Counted from the first letter of the stretch, positions 8,864 through 17,674 are shown. The stretch: DNA of 64,000 nucleotides from Rhodovulum sp. (GCA_002706605.1 PALT01000023.1:19904-83903); one strand, 5' to 3'. Notes: generated by a model not told the origin, from the sequence alone. Numbers and translations are program-made.

Positions 8864-9432
8864 TGGCGGACCTCTTTGACGTGTTCCGAAACGGGGCGCA
8901 GGACATCGGGGCGCGTCTTCAACGCTTCAATCACCTGCGCGGTCATATCATCGACACTGAATTCGGCGTGCGCACGGACATGCAGATCGGCCTGTTCATA
9001 GAACGGCACCCGCGCCTCATAAAGCGCCTTGAGCGTGCCATAGGGATCGGGCGTGCGCAGCAAGGGGCGCGTGTCTTTGTGTTTGACACGCGACCACAGT
9101 AAATCCAGATCAGCGCGCAGCCAAACCGACACGCCCTTTTCGGAAATCATCTGACGGTTCTCGGGCGACAGGAACGCGCCCCCACCGGTCGACAGGACAC
9201 AGCGCTCAGTCTCGAGCAGGCGTTCAATCACCTGACTTTCCTTGCGGCGGAAGAACGGTTCGCCATCGCGCTCAAATATCTCGGCAATCGACATGTTGGC
9301 GGCTTTGACGATTTCCTCGTCACTGTCTAGAAACGGCACGTTCAACGCGCGGGCCAGAGCGGTCCCGATCGCCGTCTTGCCCGCCCCCATCATGCCGACC
9401 ATTACAACCGTTTTTCCAAGCTGCCAGCCCAC
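8860..9432 (-). CDS. aroK: Shikimate kinase
   Basis: Phosphorylates shikimate with ATP. The P-loop GMMGAGKTAIG is near the N-terminus, followed by LDSDEEIVKAANMSIAEIFERDGEPFFRRKESQV (shikimate-binding D and R residues) and STGGGAFLSPENR, the Walker-B-like GGG motif. A GTG start at 9432 is preferred because GGAGG lies 9 bases upstream. It yields 190 residues, beginning about 15 residues before the P-loop as in relatives. The longer in-frame extension to 9522 has no family resemblance. The stop overlaps the aroB start (ATGA), the usual aroK-aroB operon. Confidence 0.93.
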   Translation of the reverse strand: MGWQLGKTVVMVGMMGAGKTAIGTALARALNVPFLDSDEEIVKAANMSIAEIFERDGEPFFRRKESQVIERLLETERCVLSTGGGAFLSPENRQMISEKGVSVWLRADLDLLWSRVKHKDTRPLLRTPDPYGTLKALYEARVPFYEQADLHVRAHAEFSVDDMTAQVIEALKTRPDVLRPVSEHVKEVRQ

Positions 9433-9554
9433 GATGGGCAACCTCCCGCCATATTCACAAATTCTTTCCCTCAATGACGTGAACTTGGCCGGAATTCCAT
9501 ATATAATCAGAGAAAATCGCAAACTATGCGCAACAAATCATAAGGGCAGCATTC

Positions 9555-9689
9555 ATGGGGCGTCTGATCAAAGCACTGTTTTTCCTTGTTTTGCTGGGGT
9601 TTATCGGCCTCGTGGGCTTTGCCTATGTGGGTGATCTGACCCCTGAGCGGGAAATGCGAAATGAACCGGTCCAGCTTGATGTCAATTAA
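9555..9689 (+). CDS. Small single-pass membrane protein (44 residues)
   Basis: Starts ATG at 9555 (MGRLIKALFFLVLLGFIGLV) and ends with TAA at 9687. It has one strongly hydrophobic helix (residues about 5-24), a basic residue in front, and a polar tail (GDLTPEREMRNEPVQLDVN). An AAGGG ribosome site sits 8-9 bases upstream. The last 29 bp overlap the start of the next gene, which is consistent with translational coupling. Similar tiny proteins occur at this place in other Rhodobacterales as far as I recall, but no function is known. It is too short for most ORF callers. Confidence 0.7.
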   Translation: MGRLIKALFFLVLLGFIGLVGFAYVGDLTPEREMRNEPVQLDVN

Positions 9690-11217
9690 GGGCGGGCTGA
9701 TCGCCCTGTTGCTGGCGGGCACGGCGTCCGCCGCATTGGCCCAAGAGGGCACGGCGAACGCCCCCCTGTCGGCGATTGACTGGCTGTCGGACAGTGTCGC
9801 CAAACGCCCCGACCCGACACCGGTTGATCCGCCCGTCACGGGCGTGCCCGACACGCCGATTACGGTGACGCCGCTGGACGGGCCGGATGTGAATGCGGTG
9901 GGTCTCTTGTCCGTGGCCGTGACCGGCCTGCCCAAAAACCTGTGGGGGACCAGTGACGCGGAGAACATCGCGCGTCTGATCCGCCGTGAACGGGTGGACA
10001 CCCTGCCCGCGCTACAGGCGCTTTTGTACACGATCCTCTTGGCCGAGGTATCGCCGCCCACATCGCCCGATCCGGACAAGGCGGTGTTCCTTGCCCGTCT
10101 GGACAAGCTGCTGGAACTGGGCGCGCTGGATCAGGCGCAGGCGCTGTTGGAACGCGCGGGTCCGACCGATCCCGCCCTGTTTCGCCGGTGGTTCGATGTG
10201 TCCCTGCTGACGGGGCATGAGGATCACGCCTGTGCGGCGATGTTGGCCACGCCCGAAATCGCCCCGACCTTTCCCGCGCGTATCTTTTGCCTTGCCCGCG
10301 ACGGGGATTGGAATGCGGCGGCCCTGACATTTGAGACCGGCACGGCGCTTGGGTTTATCAGCGACACGATGGAACCGCTGTTGCTGCGCTTTCTTGATCC
10401 CGAATTTGCCGATCCCGAAGACCCCTTGCCGTTTCCCGTGCGCCCCTCGCCCCTTGTGTTCCGGATGATGGAGGCCATCGGCCAGCCGATGTCGACCACC
10501 GGCCTGCCCCGCGCCTTTGCCGTTGCGGATTTGCGCAGCAATAGCGGCTGGAAGGCCCAGATCGAGGCCGCCGAGCGTTTGGCGCGGGCCTCGGCGATTT
10601 CGCCGAACCGGTTGCTAGGCGTGATGACGGCGGGGCGCCCTGCGGCGTCGGGCGGCGTCTGGGACCGTGTCGCCGCCATTCAGGCGTTCGATGTCGCCCT
10701 GTTGTCGCGCGATGCGGATATGATCGCCAAAGCCCTGCCCCCCGCATGGGCCGCCGCCCGCAAGGCCGAGATCGAACGCCCCTTTGCCGAGCTGTATGCC
10801 GCGCGCCTGTGGGATGCGCCCCTAAGCGAGGACATCAAATCGCTGGCCTTTCAGATCGGGATGCTGTCACCCGATTACGAAACCATCGCCGCCGGTCACA
10901 CCCCCGCCGGTCCGCGCGAACGCACCCTGATCGCGATTGCGCGCGGGTTCATCCCCGATGACCTGAACGCCACCGGCATCACCGACGCGGTTTTGGCGGC
11001 CTTTCGCGGTCCCGAGATCAACGAGGCCATGCGCCAGCGTCTGAACAACGGTCAGGTGGGTGAGGCGATCCTCTTGGCCATCGACATGGTCACCGACGGG
11101 GCACGCGGCGATCTGGCCGACATCACCCAAGGTCTGGCCGTGCTGCGCCAATTGGGTCTTGAGGACACAGCGCGGCGCGCGGCGCTTGAATTGTTGATAC
11201 TGGAGCGGCGCGGATGA
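9661..11217 (+). CDS. Secreted/periplasmic helical-repeat protein of unknown function
   Basis: A 518-residue protein with a signal peptide (SIKGGLIALLLAGTASAALAQEG, cleavage after about residue 27) and a Pro-rich linker (about 45-75). The remainder is alpha-helical and Ala/Leu-rich, with TPR-like pairs (LDKLLELGALDQAQALLERAG; AILLAIDMVTDGARGDL). I do not recognise a named family. It overlaps the preceding 44-residue gene by 29 bp and the following xerD-like gene by 4 bp (ATGA), so the three form one operon. The role is probably envelope-associated by export signal alone. ATG at 9679 is an alternative start. Confidence 0.75.
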   Translation: MNRSSLMSIKGGLIALLLAGTASAALAQEGTANAPLSAIDWLSDSVAKRPDPTPVDPPVTGVPDTPITVTPLDGPDVNAVGLLSVAVTGLPKNLWGTSDAENIARLIRRERVDTLPALQALLYTILLAEVSPPTSPDPDKAVFLARLDKLLELGALDQAQALLERAGPTDPALFRRWFDVSLLTGHEDHACAAMLATPEIAPTFPARIFCLARDGDWNAAALTFETGTALGFISDTMEPLLLRFLDPEFADPEDPLPFPVRPSPLVFRMMEAIGQPMSTTGLPRAFAVADLRSNSGWKAQIEAAERLARASAISPNRLLGVMTAGRPAASGGVWDRVAAIQAFDVALLSRDADMIAKALPPAWAAARKAEIERPFAELYAARLWDAPLSEDIKSLAFQIGMLSPDYETIAAGHTPAGPRERTLIAIARGFIPDDLNATGITDAVLAAFRGPEINEAMRQRLNNGQVGEAILLAIDMVTDGARGDLADITQGLAVLRQLGLEDTARRAALELLILERRG

Positions 11218-12146
11218 CCCCCGAGGCCGCGCGCTGGATCACCACCTTTCTTGAGGCGCACCGCGCCGAACTGGACGCGTCGCAAAACACCATCGAGTCC
11301 TATGCGCGCGACCTGCGGGATTTCGCGGATTGGTGTGAGGGTCACAACCATGCCCTCGACACGGTTGAGCGGGACGAGATCGAGGCCTATTTGATCCATT
11401 GCGACGCTCTGGGTCTGGCCAAGGCGACCCGTGCGCGCCGTCTGTCTGCGATCCGGCAGATGTTCCGCTTTGCCTACGAAGAGGACTGGCGCGCGACCAA
11501 CCCCGCGCTGCAAATCAAGGGTCCCGGCCAATCGCGCCGCCTGCCCAAGACCCTGACCCATGACGAGGTTGACCGCCTGTTGGCCGCCGCCGAACATGGC
11601 ACGGGGGCGGTGCGCAACACCTGTTTGATGCAGATGCTCTATGCCACGGGGATGCGGGTGACCGAATTGGTGTCCCTGCCCGTCTCGGCGGCGCGCGGCA
11701 ATCCCAGCATGATCATGGTCACCGGCAAGGGCGGCAAGGAACGTCTGGTCCCCCTGTCGCCGCCCGCCCGCGATGCGTTGGAGGAATGGCTGGCCGAACG
11801 GGACGCGGCACAGGAAAAGGTGCGCGAAAAGACCGGCAAGGTCAGCGCGTTTTTGTTCCCCTCGACCGGCAAATCGGGGCATTTGACCCGCGTCCGGTTT
11901 CACGGGTTGATCAAGGATCTGGCCGTCGCCGCAGGCATCGACCCGACCAAGGTCACGCCCCACACCATGCGCCACGCTTTTGCCACGCATCTGTTGGCGG
12001 GGGGCGCGGATTTGCGGGTGATCCAGACGTTGTTGGGCCATTCGGACGTGTCGACCACGGAAATCTATACCCATGTGTTGGACGATCGCCTGAAACAGCT
12101 GGTTCTGGACAATCATCCCTTGGCGCGCGACGGCCAAGACACTTGA
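11214..12146 (+). CDS. xerD: Tyrosine recombinase XerD-type
   Basis: Site-specific recombinase for chromosome dimer resolution at dif. It has 310 residues with an N-terminal SAM-like domain (about 5-90) and a C-terminal catalytic domain. The catalytic set is complete: R148 (ATGMRVTEL), K in GKGGKER (172/175), H250 and R253 (HTMRHAFATHL), H276 (LLGHSDVSTT) and nucleophile Y285 (EIYTHV). Length and motif spacing match housekeeping XerC/D rather than phage integrases, and there is no att duplication or phage gene nearby. It overlaps the upstream gene by 4 bp. XerD is favoured over XerC by general resemblance only. Confidence 0.88.
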   Translation: MTPEAARWITTFLEAHRAELDASQNTIESYARDLRDFADWCEGHNHALDTVERDEIEAYLIHCDALGLAKATRARRLSAIRQMFRFAYEEDWRATNPALQIKGPGQSRRLPKTLTHDEVDRLLAAAEHGTGAVRNTCLMQMLYATGMRVTELVSLPVSAARGNPSMIMVTGKGGKERLVPLSPPARDALEEWLAERDAAQEKVREKTGKVSAFLFPSTGKSGHLTRVRFHGLIKDLAVAAGIDPTKVTPHTMRHAFATHLLAGGADLRVIQTLLGHSDVSTTEIYTHVLDDRLKQLVLDNHPLARDGQDT

Positions 12147-12199
12147 ACGGGCGCGCCCGCCCCCCCATAACGACATCAACGGCAACCTAGGGCATCCCA

Positions 12200-13504
12200 A
12201 TGGACGGCACAGCGATTTACGACACCGCGTTTTATTCCACGGCGGCAGGGATTTTCCTGTTGCTGATCCTGTCGGCGTTTTTCTCGGGCTCGGAAACGGC
12301 ATTGACCGCCGCGTCACGGGGCAAGCTGCGCGCGCAGGCGGACAAGGGATCGCGCGGGGCGGAACGGGCGCTGGAGATCACCGAGGATAACGAGCGTCTG
12401 ATCGGCTCAGTCCTGCTGGGCAATAACCTTGTGAACATTCTGGCGACGTCTCTGGCGACGGCCCTGTTCACGCGGGCGTTTGGCGATGGCGGCGTGGCAC
12501 TTGCGACGCTGGTGATGACCCTTCTGGTGCTGATCTTTGCCGAGGTTCTGCCCAAGACCTATGCGATCACCAATGCCGAAACCGCCGCCGCGCGGGTGTC
12601 GCCGGTGATCCGCGTGGTGATCTTGGTGTTTTCGCCCATCGTGGCCGCCGTGCGCACGCTGGTGCGGGCGGTTCTGGCCCTATTCGGGGTGAAAACCGAT
12701 CCCGACGATCATATCCTTGCTGTGCGCGAGGAAATCGCCGGTGCCCTGCAGTTGGGCCATTCCGAAGGCGTTGTCGAAAAAGAGGACCGCGACCGGATCC
12801 TTGGCGCGCTGGATCTGGCCGAGCGCACGGTCGAGGAAATCATGCTGCACCGGTCCAACATCGAGATGCTGGATGCGGCAAATGACACCGAAACCCTGTT
12901 GTCTCAATGCCTTGAGAGCCCGCACACGCGTCTACCCGTGTTCAAGGACGAACCGGAAAACGTGGTCGGTGTGATCCACGCCAAGGACCTGTTGCGCGCC
13001 ATTAACCGTCAGGTGCGCGATGCGGGCGGTGCGCCTGATGCCTTGGCCAAGTTCGACATCATGGACGTCGCCAAGGAACCCTATTTCGTGCCCGAAACCA
13101 CGTCCCTTGACGATCAGATGCGCGAGTTTCTGCGCCGTCACACGCATTTTGCGCTGGTCGTGGATGAATACGGCGCGCTGCAGGGGTTGATCACGCTGGA
13201 AGACATCCTTGAGGAAATCGTGGGCGAAATCACCGATGAATTCGACATCGAAGAGGACGTCGGCCTGACCCAGACGGATGACGGGCATTACCTTGTCGAT
13301 GGGGGCATGACGATCCGCGATTTGAACCGCGCAACCGACTGGGCCCTGCCCGATGATGAGGCCAACACGATCGCCGGTCTGGTCATCCACGAGGCCCAGT
13401 TGATCCCGTCGCCGGGTCAGGTGTTTTCGTTCCACGGCTTTCGGTTTGAGGTCTGCGCGCGCGAGGCCAACCGCATTACCCAGCTGAAAATTCGCCCCCT
13501 ATAA
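12200..13504 (+). CDS. CNNM/CorC-family membrane protein (DUF21-CBS-CorC_HlyC)
   Basis: A 434-residue inner-membrane protein. DUF21 transmembrane domain about residues 10-190 (FLLLILSAFFSGSETALTAA, LGNNLVNILATSLATALF, VMTLLVLIFAEVLPKTYAI), a CBS pair about 210-335 (MLHRSNIEMLDA, TRLPVFKDEPENVVGVIHAKDLL, HFALVVDEYGALQGLITLEDILEEIVGEI), then the CorC_HlyC domain (about 350-434). Members are implicated in Mg/Co handling; the older name is hemolysin C-like. It lies 53 bp after the xerD-like gene on the same strand, possibly co-transcribed. Confidence 0.9.
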   Translation: MDGTAIYDTAFYSTAAGIFLLLILSAFFSGSETALTAASRGKLRAQADKGSRGAERALEITEDNERLIGSVLLGNNLVNILATSLATALFTRAFGDGGVALATLVMTLLVLIFAEVLPKTYAITNAETAAARVSPVIRVVILVFSPIVAAVRTLVRAVLALFGVKTDPDDHILAVREEIAGALQLGHSEGVVEKEDRDRILGALDLAERTVEEIMLHRSNIEMLDAANDTETLLSQCLESPHTRLPVFKDEPENVVGVIHAKDLLRAINRQVRDAGGAPDALAKFDIMDVAKEPYFVPETTSLDDQMREFLRRHTHFALVVDEYGALQGLITLEDILEEIVGEITDEFDIEEDVGLTQTDDGHYLVDGGMTIRDLNRATDWALPDDEANTIAGLVIHEAQLIPSPGQVFSFHGFRFEVCAREANRITQLKIRPL

Positions 13505-13528
13505 TCGGGGGCGAACGCCGTTCACGCA

Positions 13529-15070
13529 TCAACGGCCTTTGAACAACCCACCCAGAATGCCGCGCACAATGCGCCGTCCCGTGGTGCCCTTAAGCTCTTT
13601 GACCAGCGCCTGACCAATCGCCGAACCTACGCTCTCGTCGCGCGAGGACTTGGCGCGGGAAGTGGACCGGCTGACGCGCCCGCCGGTGTAACGGCGCGCG
13701 GCGCGGTATTCGCGCTCGGCCATCTCGGCCTGTTCTTCGGCCTCCTCCGCCGCCTCGGCCTCGGCCGCCGCCGTCGCCGCACGGTCGCGCAGGATTTCAT
13801 AGGCCGAATGGCGGTCCTGAACGGTGTCGTATTTGCCCGCAAACGGGGACGCGGCAATCACAGCCGCCCGCGCCGCATCATCCAGCGGCCCCAGTTGCGA
13901 GGACGGCGGACGGATCAGCGTGCGTTCAACCACGCCCGGAATGCCCTTGCGCTCCAGCATGGAGGTCACCGCCTCACCCACGCCGACCTCACGGATGGCG
14001 ACCTCGGTCTCAAACCGCGGGTTCGGGCGATAGGTGTCGGCGGCCATGCGCAGCTCTTTTTGATCGCGCGCCGTGAACGCGCGCAGGGCATGTTGAACAC
14101 GGTTCCCCAGCTGCCCCAAGATGTCCTCGGGCACGTCGGCAGGGTTCTGGGTGCAGAAATAGACGCCCACACCTTTGGACCGGATCAGACGCGCGACCTG
14201 CTCCACCTTATCGACAAGGGCCTTGGGCGCATCATCAAACAGCAAATGCGCCTCGTCGAAAAAGAACACCAGCTTGGGTTTGTCGGGATCGCCGACCTCG
14301 GGCAGGGTTTCGAACAACTCGGACAACAGCCACAACAGGAAGGTCGCATAGAGACGCGGCGAGGCCATCAGCTTATCCGCCGCCAGAATATTGATCCGCC
14401 CGCGCCCGTCCGCGTCGCATTGCATGATGTCCCCCAGGCTGAGCGCGGGTTCGCCGAACAACCGCGTGCCGCCCTGATTTTCAAGGACCAGCAACCGGCG
14501 TTGGATCGCCCCGATCGAGGCCGTGGAGACATTGCCATAGCGCAGGGACAGGTCGACGCGGTTTTCCCCCACCCAGACCAACAACGCCTGCAAATCCTTC
14601 AGATCCAGCAGCGCCATCCCCTGTTCATCCGCGACGCGAAAGGCGATGTTCAGAATGCCCTCTTGCGCCTCGCTGAGCTCCATCAAACGGGCCAGCAACA
14701 ACGGACCCATCTCGGCCACGGTGGTGCGGATCGGGTGGCCCTGATCGCCAAACAGGTCCCAGAAGGTCACGGGAAAGGCAGTGTATTGCAGGTCCAACCC
14801 GATGGTGCCTGCGCGTTTGGTAAACGCGCCGTGCAGTTCCGCCTCGGTCGATCCCGAGGCCGCCAGACCTGACAGATCGCCCTTGATGTCCGAGACAAAC
14901 ACCGGCACGCCCGCCGCCGAAAACCCCTCGGCCAGAATTTGCAGCGTCACGGTTTTCCCCGTGCCCGTCGCCCCTGCAATCAACCCGTGACGGTTGGCGT
15001 AATCCAGACGCAGGTATTGCCCCACACCATAGTCATCCCCGCCACCGCCGATAAAAATCCCGTTTTCCAC
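13529..15070 (-). CDS. HerA-like / DUF853 ATPase
   Basis: A 513-residue P-loop ATPase of the HerA-FtsK superfamily (helicase HerA-like, DUF853). Walker A GATGTGKT at residues 33-40; Walker B KLVFFFDEAHLLFDD about 262-276; further motifs VGVYFCTQNPADVPEDILGQLGNR and TARDQKELR. An Ala/Glu-rich probable coiled coil (about 430-465) precedes a basic tail ending GRRIVRGILGGLFKGR. A role in DNA translocation or end processing is inferred from the superfamily; no NurA nuclease gene is adjacent. It converges with the CNNM gene. Confidence 0.87.
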   Translation of the reverse strand: MENGIFIGGGGDDYGVGQYLRLDYANRHGLIAGATGTGKTVTLQILAEGFSAAGVPVFVSDIKGDLSGLAASGSTEAELHGAFTKRAGTIGLDLQYTAFPVTFWDLFGDQGHPIRTTVAEMGPLLLARLMELSEAQEGILNIAFRVADEQGMALLDLKDLQALLVWVGENRVDLSLRYGNVSTASIGAIQRRLLVLENQGGTRLFGEPALSLGDIMQCDADGRGRINILAADKLMASPRLYATFLLWLLSELFETLPEVGDPDKPKLVFFFDEAHLLFDDAPKALVDKVEQVARLIRSKGVGVYFCTQNPADVPEDILGQLGNRVQHALRAFTARDQKELRMAADTYRPNPRFETEVAIREVGVGEAVTSMLERKGIPGVVERTLIRPPSSQLGPLDDAARAAVIAASPFAGKYDTVQDRHSAYEILRDRAATAAAEAEAAEEAEEQAEMAEREYRAARRYTGGRVSRSTSRAKSSRDESVGSAIGQALVKELKGTTGRRIVRGILGGLFKGR

Positions 15071-15197
15071 CGCAACCTGCCCTGTTTAACCAGATGTTCG
15101 CCGTCACAATACATTGTTAACCACCCTGTGCCATAGTTGATCCCTATCGGGTGGCATGCATTTTGCCATTAGATATTGACTTCCTCCCTGTCGAACT

Positions 15198-15222
15198 GGC
15201 CGCCTTCGGGCGGCCTTTTTTT
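15198..15222 (+). terminator. Orphan intrinsic terminator (possible sRNA 3' end)
   Basis: GGCCGCC-TTCG-GGCGGCC followed by seven T is a textbook plus-strand terminator. No plus-strand gene ends upstream (HerA-like is on the minus strand), so it may close a short RNA starting in about 15090-15160. CTTCCTCCC lies about 15 bases before the stem, an anti-Shine-Dalgarno-like stretch. Confidence 0.6.
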
Positions 15223-15273
15223 AACGCCCTGCCTGCCCGAAATAGCATTTTTCAAAAGCGTGATTTTTCCGTG

Positions 15274-15302
15274 TTGACGCCTTTGAAAAATCGCCGTAGC
15301 GT
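15274..15302 (+). promoter_or_regulatory. Sigma-70-type promoter for the candidate small RNA
   Basis: -35 TTGACG, 17-bp spacer, -10 TAGCGT. Distance and sequence match strong alphaproteobacterial housekeeping promoters. Confidence 0.45.
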
Positions 15303-15385
15303 TCGGGTCAATATAAGTCGGCCAGTCCGACGGGGAGATAAAAAAACGGAAAAAGGGCCGCCACTCGCTGCCCTTTTTTCGTTTT
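15303..15385 (+). ncRNA. Candidate small RNA, unassigned
   Basis: TTGACG (15274-15279) and TAGCGT (15297-15302) with a 17-bp spacer form a good sigma-70 promoter. Downstream are a small hairpin GTCGG-CCAGT-CCGAC (15317-15331) and a long stem AAAACGGAAAAAGGGC/GCCCTTTTTTCGTTTT (15343-15358/15370-15385, one G-U) resembling a terminator. The unit is about 80 nt with no ORF of note. The 5' end is inferred from the promoter, and I cannot name a family. Confidence 0.4.
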
Positions 15386-15503
15386 AAATCATAGGCTCGC
15401 ACATTTCCGCCAACGGGATGTCTGCGCGCGGTTTTTCCCCTGACATCATCCGGTGCGCGTGTTAGACCCGCCTAAAGACGCAAAGACAATCCAAAGGACA
15501 GAC

Positions 15504-16097
15504 ATGCGTGAACTGCTGAAATCTACCGCCCTGATTGCCGCCATGGCGATCGCCCTGCCCGCCGCGGCCCAAGAGGCCGACACCGGTGCCGAGGCGCCTG
15601 CGGGCGACCCGACCCTGTCGCTGGGCGAAGAGGTGGTCGAGAACAAGGTCGGCCAACCCTATCTCAAGGTCAAAGAGGGCGATTGGGAACTGCGCTGTGT
15701 GCATGCGCCCGAAGGCCAGCAAGACCCCTGCCAGCTGTACCAGCTGTTGAAGGACACACAGGGCAATCCGGTGGCCGAAATCACCGTGTTCAACCTTGAG
15801 GGCAACCCGCAGGTCGCGGCCGGTGCCACCATCATCACCCCGCTGGAAACCCTGCTGACGCGCAAACTGCGCCTGTCGGTGGATGGCAGCGCGGCCAAGC
15901 AATACGACTTTACATGGTGCAGCGACGTGGGCTGTCACGCCCGTATCGGCCTGACCCAAGGGGACGTCGACGCGTTCAAGGCCGGTTCGGCCGCGACGGT
16001 CACGATCAACCCTCTGGTCGCGCCGGAAACCGACGTGGCGATCCCCGTGTCGCTGACCGGCTTTACCGCCGCGTTCACCGCGCTGACCGAAAACTGA
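15504..16097 (+). CDS. IalB-like (invasion-associated locus B) periplasmic protein
   Basis: A 197-residue exported protein. The signal peptide is MRELLKSTALIAAMAIALPAAA, with cleavage before QEAD. The mature part matches the IalB family: GDWELRCVHAPEGQQDPCQLYQLL, PLETLLTRKLRLSVDG, and FTWCSDVGCHARIGLTQGDVDAFKAG with paired cysteines. The family was first linked to Bartonella invasion, but most free-living alphaproteobacteria carry copies of unknown envelope function. ATG 15504 is chosen because AAAGGA lies in front and it begins the signal peptide; an in-frame ATG-like extension to 15453 does not. Confidence 0.85.
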   Translation: MRELLKSTALIAAMAIALPAAAQEADTGAEAPAGDPTLSLGEEVVENKVGQPYLKVKEGDWELRCVHAPEGQQDPCQLYQLLKDTQGNPVAEITVFNLEGNPQVAAGATIITPLETLLTRKLRLSVDGSAAKQYDFTWCSDVGCHARIGLTQGDVDAFKAGSAATVTINPLVAPETDVAIPVSLTGFTAAFTALTEN

Positions 16098-16114
16098 TCG
16101 CGCCCATAGACACG

Positions 16115-16149
16115 AAAACGCCCGCCAGAAACCTCTGCGCGGGCGTTTT
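16115..16149. terminator. Bidirectional terminator after the IalB-like gene
   Basis: AAAACGCCCGC pairs with GCGGGCGTTTT around a 13-nt loop, with a T-run on the plus strand and a matching one on the minus. It separates the convergent IalB-like and ketoacyl synthase genes. Confidence 0.8.
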
Positions 16150-16169
16150 TCATGACTGGATGGGGTAGA

Positions 16170-17378
16170 TCAGACCTTGCGCAGGGCCAGAACCGCGTTC
16201 AACCCGCCAAAGGCAAAGGCGTTCGATAGAACCACGTTCACCTCGGCCTCGCGCGCCTCGTTGGGAACAACGTCCAGCGAACATTCCGGATCGAATTCCT
16301 CATACCCAATCGTGGGGGCAATCACGCCATCCCGCAACGCCATGATGCAGGCCAAAAGCTCCACCGCGCCCGTCGCCCCGATCAGGTGGCCGTGCATGGA
16401 TTTGGTGGAGGACATCATCAACTTGTCCGCATGGGCGCCAAACGCATCGGCCACCGCCGCGCATTCGGTTTTGTCATTCGCCGCCGTGCCGGTCCCATGG
16501 GCGTTGATATAGCCGACCTCGGACGGGTTGATCCCCCCATCGCGCAGCGCGCCGGAAATCGCGCGGGCCGCGCCCTGTTTGCTGGGCATCACGATGTCAG
16601 AGGCGTCCGAGGTCATGGCGAACCCGACCACCTCGGCCAGGATATCCGCCCCACGGGCGCGGGCGTGTTCGTATTCCTCGAACACAAAGATCGCGGCGCC
16701 CTCTCCCTGAACCATCCCGTTGCGGTTGGCCGAGAACGGGCGGCAGGCGTCTTTGGACATGACGCGCAGACCTTCCCACGCCTTGATCCCGCCAAAGCAC
16801 AGCATGGATTCCGAGCCGCCCGTGACCATCACGGGGCACATGCCGCTGCGCACCAGTTGGAACGCCTGCCCCATCGCGTGGTTCGACGACGCACAGGCGG
16901 TGGCGACGGTAAAGCTGGGCCCCTTGAGGTTCAGTTCCATCGACAGGTGGCTGGCGGCGGCGTTGTTCATCAGCTTGGGCACGACGAACGGGTGGACGCG
17001 GTTTTTGCCGTCCTCATAGACGGTGCGGTAATTCTCATCCAGCGTCTGCATCCCGCCACCCGAGGTGCCAAGAACAACGCCCGATGTCGCGGCCAGATCA
17101 CCGGCGAACCGGAGGCCCGATTGCGCAATCGCCTCGCGCGCGGCCAAGAGGGCAAATTGGGTAAACCGGTCGTAAAGGGCGATCTGCTGGCGGTTGAAAT
17201 GATCCTCGGCGGCATAGTCCTGAACCTGCCCGCCGATCTTGATCGCCAACCGGTCGATGTCGCGAATGTCGAGTTGCCCGATGCCACAGCGCCCTTCGCG
17301 CATGGCCTCTAGGGTTGTGGCGACATCCCCGCCAAGGGCATTGATAGTGCCCTGCCCTGTGATGACGACCCGTTTCAT
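16170..17378 (-). CDS. Beta-ketoacyl-ACP synthase (FabF/KAS II type)
   Basis: A condensing enzyme that extends acyl-ACP with malonyl-ACP. It has 402 residues with the thiolase-fold catalytic triad intact: nucleophile C162 in TVATACASSNHAMG, H294 in NAHGTGTAANDKTE, and H331 in KSMHGHLIGATG. It is coupled by a 4-bp overlap to a dedicated ACP gene, which is in turn followed upstream by lpxD. This arrangement suggests it makes a special acyl chain (for example for lipid A) rather than bulk fatty acid, by analogy with the acpXL-fabF clusters of Rhizobiales. That specialisation is inference; it could be a second FabF. Confidence 0.88.
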   Translation of the reverse strand: MKRVVITGQGTINALGGDVATTLEAMREGRCGIGQLDIRDIDRLAIKIGGQVQDYAAEDHFNRQQIALYDRFTQFALLAAREAIAQSGLRFAGDLAATSGVVLGTSGGGMQTLDENYRTVYEDGKNRVHPFVVPKLMNNAAASHLSMELNLKGPSFTVATACASSNHAMGQAFQLVRSGMCPVMVTGGSESMLCFGGIKAWEGLRVMSKDACRPFSANRNGMVQGEGAAIFVFEEYEHARARGADILAEVVGFAMTSDASDIVMPSKQGAARAISGALRDGGINPSEVGYINAHGTGTAANDKTECAAVADAFGAHADKLMMSSTKSMHGHLIGATGAVELLACIMALRDGVIAPTIGYEEFDPECSLDVVPNEAREAEVNVVLSNAFAFGGLNAVLALRKV

Positions 17379-17641
17379 GCGGTCTGTTCGGCCACCAGGC
17401 CCTGAACCGCCTCAATGATCGACGCGACCGACGAGATGTCGAAATCGCTGTCTTCGGGTTCGTTGGCGTTAAAGGGCACCTGAATATCGAACGCCTCTTC
17501 GATGGCAAAGATCGCCTCGACAAGGCCCATGCTGTCGACGCCGAGATCCTCAAGCGTGTTGTCCATCTTGATATCGGACACATCCATCAGCGCCTGATCG
17601 GCGATGATTTGCAATACAGTGTCTTGAACGTTCTGCGTCAT
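17375..17641 (-). CDS. Acyl carrier protein (dedicated, non-canonical)
   Basis: An 88-residue acidic ACP. The phosphopantetheine Ser is S37 in LGVDSMGLVEAIFAIEEAFDI. It differs from housekeeping AcpP (about 77 residues, DSLD motif) by having DSMG and a longer acidic tail (PFNANEPEDSDFDISSV). ATG at 17641 has the strong GAGGGGG ribosome site. Its stop overlaps the ketoacyl synthase start, and lpxD ends 33 bp upstream in the same direction. Together they look like an operon delivering acyl chains to lipid A synthesis. Confidence 0.88.
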   Translation of the reverse strand: MTQNVQDTVLQIIADQALMDVSDIKMDNTLEDLGVDSMGLVEAIFAIEEAFDIQVPFNANEPEDSDFDISSVASIIEAVQGLVAEQTA

Positions 17642-17674
17642 GGATTTTCCCCCTCGCATCCTGTTGGCGGTCAT

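Larger units (their letters stand above)
15071..15503. other. 433-bp gap with two small-RNA-like elements
   Basis: There is no convincing protein gene here. The gap holds a plus-strand intrinsic terminator near 15198-15222 and a second promoter-plus-terminator unit at 15274-15385. Both are listed separately. The remainder (15386-15503) is leader sequence for the IalB-like gene. Confidence 0.6.

Noticed and set aside
11214..12146. Tyrosine recombinase as a phage or island integrase
   Set aside because: Length, motif spacing and operon position fit housekeeping XerD; no att repeat, tRNA target or phage genes nearby.
15169..15402. Minus-strand 77-codon frame in the gap after the HerA-like gene
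   Set aside because: Low-complexity Lys/Arg-rich translation crossing two terminator stems; no ribosome site that fits a gene.
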